Shown: piece by piece, positions 1 to 8,664 of the stretch
How the letters are laid out: each line of letters opens with the position of its first letter
How positions within the stretch are numbered: position 1 is the first letter of the stretch
Origin: an uncultured Erythrobacter sp.
GTDB lineage: Bacteria > Pseudomonadota > Alphaproteobacteria > Sphingomonadales > Sphingomonadaceae
Direction: 5' to 3'
Assembly (NCBI GenBank): GCA_947494705.1
Contig: CANLVN010000002.1
Coordinates: 620,001-684,000 of the forward strand
Length of the DNA: 64,000 nucleotides
Translations under genes and position numbers: made by a program
Notes under the pieces: model-generated
Told to the model about the DNA's origin: nothing
What the model saw: only the letters and a program-made list of their open reading frames with translations
The model's database searches: none

Positions 1-1
1 A

Positions 2-484
2 CCCGACATCCTCGCTACGGCCAAGGGCCTTGGCGGCGGCTTCCCGATCGGGGCGGTTCTGGCGACGGAAAAGGGCGCGCGCGGCATGACCTTCGGTACG
101 CACGGCTCGACTTATGGCGGCAACCCGCTCGCCATGGCGGCGGGCGGCGCAGTCATGGACGCGGTCGCAAATGAAGCCTTTCTCGCCGAAGTGACCGAGA
201 AGGGCGAACGCATCCGTGCCCGGCTCGAGCAGTTCATCGGCAATTATCCCGACCTGTTCGAATTCGTGCGCGGCAAGGGCCTGATGCTGGGCCTCAGGAT
301 GAAGGTCGAGAGCCGTCCCTTCTTCGTCCACCTGCGCGACAATCACCAGCTGCTGACCGTGGCAGCGGGCGACCAGACCTTGCGCATTCTCCCTCCGCTG
401 GTGATCGGCGATGCGGAGATCGACGAGTTCTTCGACAAGCTTTCGGCAGGCGCTGCGAGCTACACCGTGCCCGAGACTGCGTGA
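2..484 (+). CDS. argD: Acetylornithine aminotransferase, C-terminal part (cut by window edge)
   Basis: The reading frame is open from the first bases of the window and ends at a TGA, so the gene starts upstream. About 160 C-terminal residues are visible. They contain [11 protein letters not shown] followed by a [12 protein letters not shown] motif, typical of the end of the PLP domain of class-III aminotransferases of the ArgD/AstC group. The family converts N-acetylglutamate semialdehyde to N-acetylornithine in arginine synthesis, in the cytosol. The stop codon overlaps the argF start (TGATG), which supports an arginine operon. The PLP lysine lies outside the window or at its very edge. The assignment rests on motif and on argF next door. 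Confidence 0.9.
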   Translation, partial: PDILATAKGLGGGFPIGAVLATEKGARGMTFGTHGSTYGGNPLAMAAGGAVMDAVANEAFLAEVTEKGERIRARLEQFIGNYPDLFEFVRGKGLMLGLRMKVESRPFFVHLRDNHQLLTVAAGDQTLRILPPLVIGDAEIDEFFDKLSAGAASYTVPETA

Positions 485-1428
485 TGGGCGAGGGCGAGAC
501 CATCCGGCACTTCCTCGATCTGGGCGATGCCGGACCCGATGCAATCGCAGCGATGATCGCCGATGCCATCGACCGTAAGACAGAAAGAGCGGACTGGCCC
601 AAGGGCAAGGCGGATGCCGACGCACCGCTTGCCGGCCGGGTACTCGCGCTGGTGTTCGAGAAGAACTCGACCAGAACGCGCGTCAGCTTCGATATCGCCA
701 TGCGCCAGCTTGGCGGGACTGTGCTGATCCTGGAGGCAGGATCGAGCCAGCTTGGCCGGGGCGAGACCATCGCCGACACCGCGCGCGTGCTGAGTCGGAT
801 GGTCGATGCAATCATGTTGCGCACGGACGATCATGCCAAGATCGAGGAGATGGCCCGCCATGCGAGCGTGCCCGTCATCAACGGCCTGACCGACCGCTCA
901 CATCCGTGCCAGATCGTGGCCGATCTTCTGACCGTCATCGAACATGGCAAGGCCCTGCCGGGGCTGGAAGTCGCCTGGTTCGGCGACGGCAACAACGTCC
1001 TGCACTCTGTGCTGGAGGCCGCCGGACTGATGAAGTTCAATGTCCGCGTCGCAACGCCCGCCGGTTTCGAGCCCGATCCGGGCTTTGTCGACGCGGCGCG
1101 CGAAAACGGTGCCGACATCACCCTTACCAACGATGCGGCGCAAGCGGCGGCGGGTGCGGATGTGCTCGTCACCGACACCTGGATTTCGATGGGACAGGCC
1201 GATGCGGCGGAAAAGAAGGCGGCGATGGAGCCCTTCCGTGTCGATACGGCATTGATGGCGAAGGCAAAGCCGGACGCGGTTTTCCTGCATTGTCTCCCTG
1301 CGCATGTCGGCGACGAAGTATCGCAAGACGTGTTCGAAGGGCCGCAATCGGTCGTTTTCGACGAAGCGGAAAACCGCATTTACGCCCAGAAATCGGTGCT
1401 GTTGTGGAGTTTCGGCCTGCTCGGCTGA
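484..1428 (+). CDS. argF: Ornithine carbamoyltransferase
   Basis: 314 residues, the usual length for the family. The carbamoyl-phosphate binding motif STRTR is near residue 62, HPCQ near 140 and HCLPAH near 280, all intact. The enzyme makes citrulline from ornithine and carbamoyl phosphate in arginine biosynthesis. I chose the ATG that overlaps the argD stop; a GTG directly before it (481) would add one residue. The overlap implies translational coupling with argD. The next gene, hslO, begins 68 bases later and is often the third gene of this cluster in alphaproteobacteria. Confidence 0.95.
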   Translation: MGEGETIRHFLDLGDAGPDAIAAMIADAIDRKTERADWPKGKADADAPLAGRVLALVFEKNSTRTRVSFDIAMRQLGGTVLILEAGSSQLGRGETIADTARVLSRMVDAIMLRTDDHAKIEEMARHASVPVINGLTDRSHPCQIVADLLTVIEHGKALPGLEVAWFGDGNNVLHSVLEAAGLMKFNVRVATPAGFEPDPGFVDAARENGADITLTNDAAQAAAGADVLVTDTWISMGQADAAEKKAAMEPFRVDTALMAKAKPDAVFLHCLPAHVGDEVSQDVFEGPQSVVFDEAENRIYAQKSVLLWSFGLLG

Positions 1429-1496
1429 GGGCCAGTATCGACGCGTTGGCAGGTCGGGTCTTAACGCCAGCGGGGCGCGTCACCATATGACCGCTC

Positions 1497-2393
1497 ATGA
1501 CGACACAGCCTGAAACCTTCTCCGACCGACTTCTCGGCTTTACGCTTCCCGCTCGCAATGCACGTGCACGACTGGTGCGGCTCGACGATGTGCTCGACGA
1601 GGTTCTGAGCGCGCATTCCTATCCACCACCTGTCAGCCACCTGCTCGGCGAAGCGCTCGTACTCGGCGCGCTGATGGGCGGCTTGCTCAAGGATGACGGG
1701 GAGAATGCTCAGCTTACCATGCAGGCCCAGACGCGGACGGGAGTCGTTTCGCTGCTGGTGTGCGATTATCGCGGAGGAAGCGTGCGCGGCTACGCCGACT
1801 TCGACGCCGAACGGCTCACCCAGCTGGGCGCAAATCCGTCACTGTCGGCGCTGTTTGGGGAGGGGTATCTCGCGATCACGTTCGAGACCGAGGCGGGGCA
1901 ACGCTACCAGGGTATCGTCCCGCTCGAGGGCGATTCGCTGGCCGAAGCGTGCGAGACCTATTTCAGCCAGTCCGAGCAGGTGCCCACGCTTATCCGCGTG
2001 GCAAGCCGCACGGGGGTCGATGGACATGTCGCATCGGGCCTGCTGATTCAGCATCTGGCCGACGGCGAGGAAGGGCGCGAACGCCTGCATGTGCGGATGG
2101 ATCATCCCGACTGGGAGCACGTCGTCGCCATGGCGAGCACGATCAGTCACGACGAACTGCTCGATCCCGATCTTTCGCTTGAAGCGATCGCGTGGCGCCT
2201 GTTCCACGAAGAGGACGAGGTCCGGGTCCAGCCGGGCGCCGCACTCAGCCGCGGATGTCGTTGTACTCCCGAACACTATGAATCCGTTCTTTCCGGCTTC
2301 TCGGAGAGCGAAAGGAGTGAAATGCGCAATGATGACGGCGTGATTGCTGTCGATTGCGCGTTTTGCGCAAGAACCTTCGAATTGAGCATTTAG
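1497..2393 (+). CDS. hslO: Hsp33-type redox-regulated chaperone
   Basis: 298 residues. The C-terminal zinc/redox switch has four cysteines, at about C254 and C256 (CxC) and C287 and C290 (CxxC), as in Hsp33. The N-terminal part matches the Hsp33 core (for example a LLGEALVLGALMGGLLK segment). In the known family the chaperone is inactive when reduced and zinc-bound, and unfolds to hold unfolding clients under oxidative and heat stress in the cytosol. The ATG at 1497 gives a normal N-terminus. The gene follows argF in the same direction and may share its transcript. Confidence 0.93.
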   Translation: MTTQPETFSDRLLGFTLPARNARARLVRLDDVLDEVLSAHSYPPPVSHLLGEALVLGALMGGLLKDDGENAQLTMQAQTRTGVVSLLVCDYRGGSVRGYADFDAERLTQLGANPSLSALFGEGYLAITFETEAGQRYQGIVPLEGDSLAEACETYFSQSEQVPTLIRVASRTGVDGHVASGLLIQHLADGEEGRERLHVRMDHPDWEHVVAMASTISHDELLDPDLSLEAIAWRLFHEEDEVRVQPGAALSRGCRCTPEHYESVLSGFSESERSEMRNDDGVIAVDCAFCARTFELSI

Positions 2394-2478
2394 CAGCTTA
2401 ACCCTGCTCAGGCACGGTTCATCGACGTTAGTCGATTATGACCAAGTTATCTCTACCGGATTGCCGCAGAAAGAAATC

Positions 2479-2880
2479 ATGAAGATGCATCGTCACCTCC
2501 TTCCCTTGGCATCCTGCCTCGCTGCCATCGCGGTAGCGCTGCCCGTTGCCGCGCAAGGCGGGAGTCTCGCCATGCTTGGCGGTCTGAGCAAAGGTGAGTG
2601 GACGATCAAGCATCGCGATGGTTCGGCGGATCGCAAGATCTGCGTACGAAGCGGCGAAGAGCTAATCCAGCTCAGGCACACACAAGGCGGCTGCAATCGC
2701 TTCGTTGTGGAAGATCGAGCGAACCGCGTGACGGTGCAGTACACCTGCCCGGGCGATGGCTACGGCCGGACAGACATTCGCAAGGAAACTGCGAGCCTGA
2801 TCCAGCTGGAAAGCCGTGGCATTGCCTCGGGGCTGCCGTTTCAGATTGCAGCCGAAGCGCGCCGCACCGGTAGCTGTTGA
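2479..2880 (+). CDS. Small secreted protein, DUF3617-like
   Basis: 133 residues. The N-terminus is a clear Sec signal peptide (basic start, LLPLASCLAAIAVALPVAAQ, likely cleavage after AAQ). The mature part has GEWTIKHRDGS followed by four cysteines, and resembles the small periplasmic DUF3617 proteins common in sphingomonads, whose role is unknown. An in-frame TTG at 2461 would lengthen the N-terminus by six residues, but it leaves a poorer signal peptide, so I prefer ATG 2479; ATG 2485 is also possible. Family assignment is by general look only. Confidence 0.7.
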   Translation: MKMHRHLLPLASCLAAIAVALPVAAQGGSLAMLGGLSKGEWTIKHRDGSADRKICVRSGEELIQLRHTQGGCNRFVVEDRANRVTVQYTCPGDGYGRTDIRKETASLIQLESRGIASGLPFQIAAEARRTGSC

Positions 2881-2940
2881 TAGGCAGTTCCGAGCCGGTC
2901 GACCTTTGCCAACCATTCGATTGGCGCTAAGTCGGCGCAG

Positions 2941-3639
2941 ATGACCGAGACAACCGCTACAAAGACATCTCGCCGCGCAGTCGTCCTGCTTTCGGGCGGC
3001 CTCGATTCCATGGTGACAGCAGCGCGTGCGCTGGAAGACGGCTTCGAGGTGCATGCGCTGAGCGTCGACTACGGACAGCGACATCGCCGAGAGTTGAAAG
3101 CGGCTGCTGCCATCGCCGAGCGGCTGGAATTGGCAAGCCATACGAAGATTGCTCTCGATTTGAGAGCCTTTGGCGGCTCAGCCCTGACCGATGCGATCGA
3201 CGTGCCTAAGGATGGTGTCGGAGACACGATCCCGGTGACCTACGTACCTGCGCGAAACCTTGTCTTTCTCTCCTTGACCACCGCATGTGCCGAAGCGACC
3301 GGGGCCAACGATATCTTCATTGGCGTGAATGCGCTGGATTATTCTGGCTACCCCGATTGTCGCCCTGAATTTATCGCCAGCTTCGCCGAGACCGCGCGGC
3401 TTGGGACCAAGTCGGGCTCCGAGGGCGCGCCGTTCCGGATACACGCACCTCTGCAACACATGACCAAGGCGGATATCGCAAAGGAATGCGCCAGGCTGGA
3501 GCTCGACCCGGCCTGGAGCTGGTCTTGCTACGATCCGGCACCCGATGGAAGGGCCTGCGGGCTGTGTGACTCTTGCCGTTTGCGTAAAAAGGGTTTTGCC
3601 GAAGCGGGAATAACCGATAGCACTCGCTACGCAGCGTAA
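2941..3639 (+). CDS. queC: 7-cyano-7-deazaguanine synthase
   Basis: 232 residues, typical for QueC. The PP-loop ATP-pyrophosphatase motif LLSGGLDSM is near residue 18, and the C-terminal zinc site has C196, C206, C209 and C212. The enzyme converts 7-carboxy-7-deazaguanine to preQ0 with ATP and ammonia in queuosine synthesis. No other queuosine synthesis gene is next to it; gluQ, which modifies queuosine in tRNA-Asp, lies about 20 kb further on in the same window. I see no preQ1-type riboswitch in the 60 bases upstream. Confidence 0.96.
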   Translation: MTETTATKTSRRAVVLLSGGLDSMVTAARALEDGFEVHALSVDYGQRHRRELKAAAAIAERLELASHTKIALDLRAFGGSALTDAIDVPKDGVGDTIPVTYVPARNLVFLSLTTACAEATGANDIFIGVNALDYSGYPDCRPEFIASFAETARLGTKSGSEGAPFRIHAPLQHMTKADIAKECARLELDPAWSWSCYDPAPDGRACGLCDSCRLRKKGFAEAGITDSTRYAA

Positions 3640-3694
3640 GCCGGACGCGTCACGGCCCGCATAACGCTGCGATTGTGATTTGGGAGAGATTTCA

Positions 3695-5302
3695 TTGAGT
3701 GAGAATGCCGCTGCACAGCCGGAAACGGCTGGCCAAGGTGATGCGCCCGTACCGGCATATAGCTGGTATGCGCTGAGCGTGATGGTGCTGGTCTATGTAC
3801 TGAATTTCATCGACCGCCAGATCCTTTCGATCCTCGCCAATGATATCAAGGCCGATCTTGGCGTTGACGACGCTTATCTTGGCTTCCTCTACGGCACGGC
3901 ATTCGCCATATTCTACGCCCTGTTCGGCATTCCGCTCGGTCGGCTTGCCGATAGCTGGAAGCGCGTACGGCTGATGACGCTGGGCCTGACTATCTGGTCG
4001 GCGATGACGGCGCTGTCTGGATTTGCAAGGGATGCTGGCCAGCTCACCGTAGCTCGTATCGGGGTCGGTGTTGGGGAGGCGACTGCCAGCCCATCGGCCT
4101 ATTCGCTCATCTCCGACTGGTTCCCCGCCCGGCTGAGGGCGACTGCGCTCGCGATATATAGTTCAGGGCTCTATATCGGCGGCGGGGTGTCGCTGGCGAT
4201 CGGGGGGATGGTCGTCGATAACTGGAACAGTGCTTTCCCGGACGGAGGGCCGCTAGGGCTCGCTGGATGGCAGGCGGCATTCATTGCAGTCGGCTTGCCC
4301 GGACTTCTGCTCGCAGTCTGGGTTTTCAGTCTTAAAGAGCCCATCCGGGGCGCGATTGATGGGATCGAATCGCCAGAAGATCCTCATCCATTCCGGGGGT
4401 TCGTCCGCGAACTATACACGGTGATCCCCCCATTCACCTTCATCGGGGCTGCAGGCAGGGGAATTGTCCCACTAGCGCTGAATGTCGCGGTTTTCCTTGG
4501 AGCGCTGCTGGTCGGCTACACTCTGACTGAAGTCCTGCAATCAGGGCCCGGTTTGATCGTGCCCGCCATCACCGATCAGTGGTTGTTGCTCGCCATTGGA
4601 TATTACGCGGTCTTTTGCTGGGCCAGTGCGCTGCGAGTGCGTGATTATCCGACATTCGCCCTTACGTGGGGCTCGCCAGCTTTCCTGTGCACGATCCTGG
4701 GATATGGATCTGTTGCCTTCATGGCGTATTCGGCCTCCTATTGGGGGGCTCCCTACGCCGAACGCGTCTTCGACGTTTCCAAGGGCGAACTCGGGTTCTG
4801 GCTCGGAGGAGGCGGCGCCGTTGGTGGATTCTTGGGTGTGATCCTAGGCGGACGTATGGCTGACGCCCTGTTCGAACGTGTGCAATCCGGCCGCTTGTGG
4901 GTGGTCCTATTCGGATTGCTCAGCCCGATACCTTTTGCCGTCGTGCAGTACACAACGGATAGCTTCGCACTGTTTATCGTCCTCAACGTCATTGTCGGAG
5001 GGCTTGCTGCGTCAGCTCTCGGTGCAGCTGCGGCTACGAGCCAGGCCCTGGTTTTGCCGCGCATGAGGGGCACGGCGACTGCTACTTTCTTCCTTGCAAC
5101 GACCCTCGTTGGGCTAGCGCTGGGGCCATACATGGCGGGCTACGTCTCGGCTCAGAACGATGGCAACCTCAGTATAGGCGTGCTCTCCACGCTTTGGATC
5201 ACGCCGATCGGACTTGGATTGATAATTGCGGCCATCAAGTTGGTGCCTGTCGCAAATGCCTCGGTCGTGGAGCGGGCGCGAAATGCTGGTGAGCCGGCAT
5301 AG
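3695..5302 (+). CDS. MFS transporter, spinster-like family
   Basis: About 535 residues with roughly twelve hydrophobic segments. The N-terminal half has the FIDRQILSILANDIKADLG and GIPLGRLADSWKRVRLM motifs, the latter being the loop 2-3 signature of the major facilitator superfamily. In alphaproteobacteria this branch is usually annotated as a spinster-family transporter, and its substrate is not known. The start is taken as TTG 3695 because a GGGAGA ribosome site lies seven bases upstream; a longer in-frame start at 3680 would run through that site. It sits 55 bases after queC but has no obvious functional link. Confidence 0.85.
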   Translation: MSENAAAQPETAGQGDAPVPAYSWYALSVMVLVYVLNFIDRQILSILANDIKADLGVDDAYLGFLYGTAFAIFYALFGIPLGRLADSWKRVRLMTLGLTIWSAMTALSGFARDAGQLTVARIGVGVGEATASPSAYSLISDWFPARLRATALAIYSSGLYIGGGVSLAIGGMVVDNWNSAFPDGGPLGLAGWQAAFIAVGLPGLLLAVWVFSLKEPIRGAIDGIESPEDPHPFRGFVRELYTVIPPFTFIGAAGRGIVPLALNVAVFLGALLVGYTLTEVLQSGPGLIVPAITDQWLLLAIGYYAVFCWASALRVRDYPTFALTWGSPAFLCTILGYGSVAFMAYSASYWGAPYAERVFDVSKGELGFWLGGGGAVGGFLGVILGGRMADALFERVQSGRLWVVLFGLLSPIPFAVVQYTTDSFALFIVLNVIVGGLAASALGAAAATSQALVLPRMRGTATATFFLATTLVGLALGPYMAGYVSAQNDGNLSIGVLSTLWITPIGLGLIIAAIKLVPVANASVVERARNAGEPA

Positions 5303-5604
5303 TGCACGAGTTGAAGGCTCGGTAAAAAGGAGGGCAGTTGCGGCTGCCCCCTTCGCCTCGCCTTTGTAGGTCGTCTATCGCTGAGCTTGGGGTGTGCGGG
5401 TCAAAGCGCGACTGATCGCGGGCTGATCGCGGAATTTGATGGCAGCGCCGTTCGATCTTTCATGAAGCACTGCGGTAACGGGCAAAGCTCCTAGCTTGGT
5501 GTTTGCTATCATTTTCCTTGCCTGATCTGGCAAGGATAACGAGCAAAGAAAAAGGGGCCGGATTTCTCCGGCCCCTTCTAATTTTTGGCTGTTGAAGCCG
5601 TTCC
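5303..5604. other. Intergenic region between converging genes, no gene seen
   Basis: About 300 bases between the MFS transporter and the OmpA-type gene, which converge. It holds a short hairpin with GGGCAG/CTGCCC arms near 5332-5348, a tandem 11-base repeat (CTGATCGCGG core) near 5410-5432, and the terminator at 5544-5577. I find no convincing coding frame with a ribosome site and no tRNA. Confidence 0.6.
5544..5577 (-). terminator. Rho-independent terminator after the OmpA-type gene
   Basis: Perfect 10-bp stem AAGGGGCCGG/CCGGCCCCTT with a six-base loop. Read on the minus strand it is followed by TTTTTCTTT and lies just past the OmpA-type stop codon. The other orientation has a weaker T run, so it may also stop readthrough from the MFS side. 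Confidence 0.85.
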
Positions 5605-6735
5605 TTACATGCCCGAGCCCGGACCGTAGGTAACTTCAACGCGACGGTTCTGCAGTTCGCGCACACCGTCAGCAGTCGGGACGCGCGGCTGTGATTCACC
5701 GAACGCTTCGCTGCTGATACGGCCGGCGGGAATGCCGCGACCCGTCAGGTACTGCATGACGCTATCATTACGACGCTCTGCAAGACCCATGTTATAGGTT
5801 ACGCTACCAGCACGGTCGGTGTGACCCGCCAGCATGACCGCTGCGGTACCGCAATTCGCGTAAGCCGTAACCGCGTTGTCGAGGATCGTCGCCGCATCGG
5901 CAGTGATCGTCGATTCATCGAATTCAAAGAACACGATGTACGGGCCCGTGTTGCACGGCGGCGGTGGCGGTGGCGGGGGAGGCGGCGGCGGCGGCGGCGG
6001 GGGAGGCGGCGGCGGCGGCGGCGGGGGAGGCGGCGGAGGCGGTGCTTCGCCACCGAAGTTGTAGGTCAACGTGCCCAGGATCGAGTGCGTTGCGAGATCG
6101 GCCGAAAGATCACGGCCCAGCGCATCGATAGTTTCGATGTCGTCAGCCCGGAAATAGCGATACTTCAGGCCGACATCCAAGTTGTCTGTCAGCGGAGTGC
6201 GTACACCCGCAAGCACCTGCCATGCAAAGCCCGTGTCAGATCCGTCCCAGATTCCAGGTCCGTTCGAATTCACGCGACCTTCCATGTCGACGCGAGCGAC
6301 GCCGGCACCGGCACCTACGTATCCTTGAAGACCGTCATCCGGACCAAAATCCACCAAACCGTTCAGCATGAAGCTGAGGGCACTTACATCGCCCAGAGCG
6401 GGGCGAGTATCAGTGAAGGTCGTGAAGCCGCCATTCAACGGATTGAGAGCGAGACCCTGAGCACCGGCAGCTACTTCTTCGAGCTCGGCGTCGCGGTAGC
6501 TGGCTTCCGTCTCGAGGCGGAAGCCGCCGAAATCGTAGCCGACGACTAGACCGAAGTCGCCGCCGAAGTCGTAGATAGCGGCAGCGTCTTCCGAAGCACC
6601 GTTTACATCAACGGCCATGTCTTCGACAATCATCACACCGGCATCACCCTGGATATACCATTGGCCATCGCGGGCCATGGCGGGCGCAGTGAGTGCTGTC
6701 GAAGCCATCGCCATACCAATGACGATCTTACGCAT
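5605..6735 (-). CDS. OmpA-family outer membrane protein with poly-proline linker
   Basis: 376 residues. It begins with a signal peptide (cleavage after APAMA, about residue 22). Residues about 23-230 form an eight-strand OmpA-like beta-barrel domain, with alternating aromatic strands and a GLKYRYF segment. Then come 29 consecutive prolines (about residues 232-260) and a C-terminal OmpA/MotB peptidoglycan-binding domain (FFEFDESTITADA, GHTDRAGS, NRRVEV). The family anchors the outer membrane to peptidoglycan, and proline-rich linkers are common between the two domains. The uninterrupted tract here is long and should depend on elongation factor P for translation. The gene is monocistronic with its own terminator. 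Confidence 0.93.
   Translation of the reverse strand: MRKIVIGMAMASTALTAPAMARDGQWYIQGDAGVMIVEDMAVDVNGASEDAAAIYDFGGDFGLVVGYDFGGFRLETEASYRDAELEEVAAGAQGLALNPLNGGFTTFTDTRPALGDVSALSFMLNGLVDFGPDDGLQGYVGAGAGVARVDMEGRVNSNGPGIWDGSDTGFAWQVLAGVRTPLTDNLDVGLKYRYFRADDIETIDALGRDLSADLATHSILGTLTYNFGGEAPPPPPPPPPPPPPPPPPPPPPPPPPPPPPCNTGPYIVFFEFDESTITADAATILDNAVTAYANCGTAAVMLAGHTDRAGSVTYNMGLAERRNDSVMQYLTGRGIPAGRISSEAFGESQPRVPTADGVRELQNRRVEVTYGPGSGM
5956..6042 (-). repeat. Poly-proline codon tract with 24-bp tandem units
   Basis: 29 proline codons in a row inside the OmpA-type gene. On the plus strand the tract contains the 24-base pattern GGG AGG (CGG)6 twice in full and once in part. The repeated unit suggests growth by slippage or unequal recombination, so length may differ between strains. 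Confidence 0.9.
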
Positions 6736-6927
6736 GTATTTTTCCCCTTCTTTTAGGACTGAGGCGCTCTTACCCCCTAACTTCTCCGGTGATGAGTATC
6801 AAGCAATCAATGGCATAGAAGTGTTGCAAGAAAGCCGCGTTTGGAGCGCTGAGGCACCAAAAACCGCGCCGTGCTCGCCAGCTATGGGCTTTGCGCTGGT
6901 CAAATTATTAAGCCACGCGCAATTTTG

Positions 6928-7378
6928 TTACCCCATTATGCCTGCTAGCTTCAGTGTCTCGATCAGCTGAGAGAGTGCTTGCCGGGCCTCAACATCGACC
7001 GTTGTTCCGCCGCTGGGATCTTCAGGAGCGTCTGCGGCCTGCCATGCAGAGGCGTAATACAATTGCTTGCGCGCTGCGACATCCTGAATTCGCAGGCCCT
7101 CGAAGGGGCTAAAGAAATGCCATCCTCCGCTAATCCGCGCCGCAATCTCGTCGTCATGACCTGCCCATTCGCCCGTCGCCCCCGGAAGAATGCGATAGCA
7201 CGCGCCTTCTTCGACGGTTGCTGGAGGGGTTTGAAGGGAATCGACGACTGCCGAGCTCATGATGCTATCGATGAGAGAGAGCTTGATTGATCGAAAACTC
7301 TTTTTGAGCCTGGCGCGAAAACAACATGGGAAGTGAGAAACTCGGCGTTGTGTCCGGAAATGTGATGGGCAAAGTCAT
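6928..7378 (-). pseudogene. DUF2793 GTA/phage-tail-associated gene, frameshifted
   Basis: A ribosome site (TGGAGGA) and ATG at 7378 follow the megatron stop by 16 bases. The first frame reads MTLPITFPDTTPSFSLPMLF then SRQAQKEFSINQALS, and hits a TAG at the CT repeat (plus-strand GA repeat 7273-7281). A second frame continues with IDSIMSSAVV and the ATGEWAGHDDEIAAR stretch, the DUF2793 signature, to 6928. Adding one CT unit (two bases) would join both parts into a protein of about 150 residues. DUF2793 proteins sit after the megatron gene in sphingomonad gene-transfer-agent clusters. The break could be true decay, phase-variable slippage or a sequencing error. The downstream frame alone encodes 110 residues from an internal ATG (7260). 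Confidence 0.75.
7273..7281. repeat. Short GA/CT dinucleotide repeat at the DUF2793 frameshift
   Basis: Plus strand GAGAGAGAG, which is (CT)4 in the coding direction. The two DUF2793 reading frames meet exactly here, so a change of one repeat unit would restore one continuous frame. Confidence 0.7.
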
Positions 7379-7394
7379 GGATGTCCTCCAAATG

Positions 7395-8522
7395 TCAGGT
7401 GATCTGTGCGAGCAGCAGCGGGGCGGAAAGGCCGAAAGTCCCGACCTGCTTGACCCAAAGGGCGGTTGGTCCGTGATCTGCCGTCAGGCTCGCGCGGTCG
7501 CCGGCCGATAGCTCGAACCGTGTTTCGGAAACTTCCCAGGCCCTTGCTGGAGACTCAGCATCGCCATAACCGACCAGGTAGACCTCGCGTTGCTCTACCA
7601 GTGGTACTTCGCTGGCAGTGGGCCATCGCCACTGTCCACGAGCACGGCGCGTCCAGCGAAATCTCCAGGTTTGATCGTCAAGCACCCGAAGCCGGGCTGC
7701 CACCGGCATAGGCGGACGGCGGGAAAGGCCGGGATTGGCAAGACTTGCGAAAACCGGCTCGTCGTCGGCGCGTCCTAATGCCGCGATGCTTGTTCCTGGG
7801 TCGGGAACGACGATAGCCGGGTCGAGAGCGGTCAGTCGGTCATCGACCATCGCGATCGCCGCGCCGGGTTGATGGCCAGTGCTCGCTGCGTCCTCGGTTC
7901 CGGCTCGTCCGCGCAACAAACCGGACAAACGCCAGTGACCAGTGCCAATCTGGCTGGCATTGAGAAATTGCAACAGCTCGCCTCCTATCAGCATTCTGTT
8001 GGCTCCCATACCGAGACCGTAGATGTCGGTGCTTTCAAGCGCGAGATCGTCCGCCGAGAGCGCCACGTCGACCGATGCATTTGGTTCGAGAAGGGTGCAG
8101 CCCGACGGACCGAGCACGGTCGTAAGCGTGCCGCTTACCGCTCGCCCGGCCGAGGTTGTGCCCAATTCGACAAGTGAGCCTCCCTGTTCAACGAATAAGG
8201 AGGCTCCGCGCCATGCCGAGCTAGCTGATGTTACCGCGGCAAATTGCACGGGCTTTGACGGGAGGGAAGTTTCGTCGGGTGGCACCTCGAACGCGGTCAG
8301 GATGGTTGGCGTCGCAACCTCGTCACGAGGCGTATTTGCGGAACCATGATGGCCAGCCAGTACCGACCCGAGATCAGGTGCGACACGTGCAAGGCCGAGC
8401 TCGATGCCGCCATCGAACCACTCCCAGCTCCGAATCCGCCAGTATCCCCGTATCGAGGGCAGGGTAACGATGCTGCCTGGGCCGATTGCCGGATCCAATT
8501 CGCCGATACGCCAAGTGATCAA
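7395..8522 (-). pseudogene. GTA megatron / host-specificity protein, C-terminal remnant
   Basis: 375 residues from a TTG, much shorter than the family, whose members are about 1200-1300 residues (RcGTA g15 type). It has the C-terminal pattern of these proteins: ITWRIGELDPAIGPGSIV, GLGMGANRMLIGGELLQF, WRLSGLLRGRAGTE and a final LWVKQVGTFGLS segment. The frame has no ribosome site at its start and is open a few codons further upstream, so the start is artificial. Its N-terminal two-thirds is missing because the sequence runs directly into the N-terminal codons of the large terminase gene. It is therefore called a remnant of a deleted GTA cluster. Whether the fragment is translated is unknown. 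Confidence 0.72.
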
Positions 8523-8559
8523 TAGCGCAGCGCCATCGCTTCGCGATCGACACCAGCGG

Positions 8560-8664
8560 CCAGTTGGCTTCGAAACCGTTGAGTTCGGACTGGTTGAATT
8601 GTTTCAGGACACGGGTTTTGTCTTCAGGACCCAGCGAGAGGATCCAATCCAGATCGCCACTCAC
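8560..8664 (-). pseudogene. GTA large terminase, N-terminal fragment
   Basis: A GTG start overlaps the small-terminase stop (GTGA). The first 30-35 codons read MSGDLDWILSLGPEDKTRVL followed by KQFNQSELNGFEANW, like the extreme N-terminus of GTA TerL proteins (a leading helix before the ATPase domain). The Walker A region never appears. After about codon 35 the DNA becomes the megatron C-terminal region in another frame, and this frame stops at 8374. This is the left edge of a deletion junction at roughly 8550-8580. The end given is approximate. Assignment rests on position after the small terminase and on a short stretch of likeness, so it is moderate. Confidence 0.6.

Noticed and set aside
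5329..5350. Hairpin with GGGCAG/CTGCCC arms just after the MFS transporter, possible terminator
   Set aside because: The stem is short and on the plus strand it is followed by CCCTTCGCC and not a T run, so it is mentioned only in the intergenic entry.
5821..6549. Plus-strand frame through the poly-proline region giving an Arg/Gly-rich protein
   Set aside because: It is antisense to the OmpA-type gene and owes its look to the GGC repeats.
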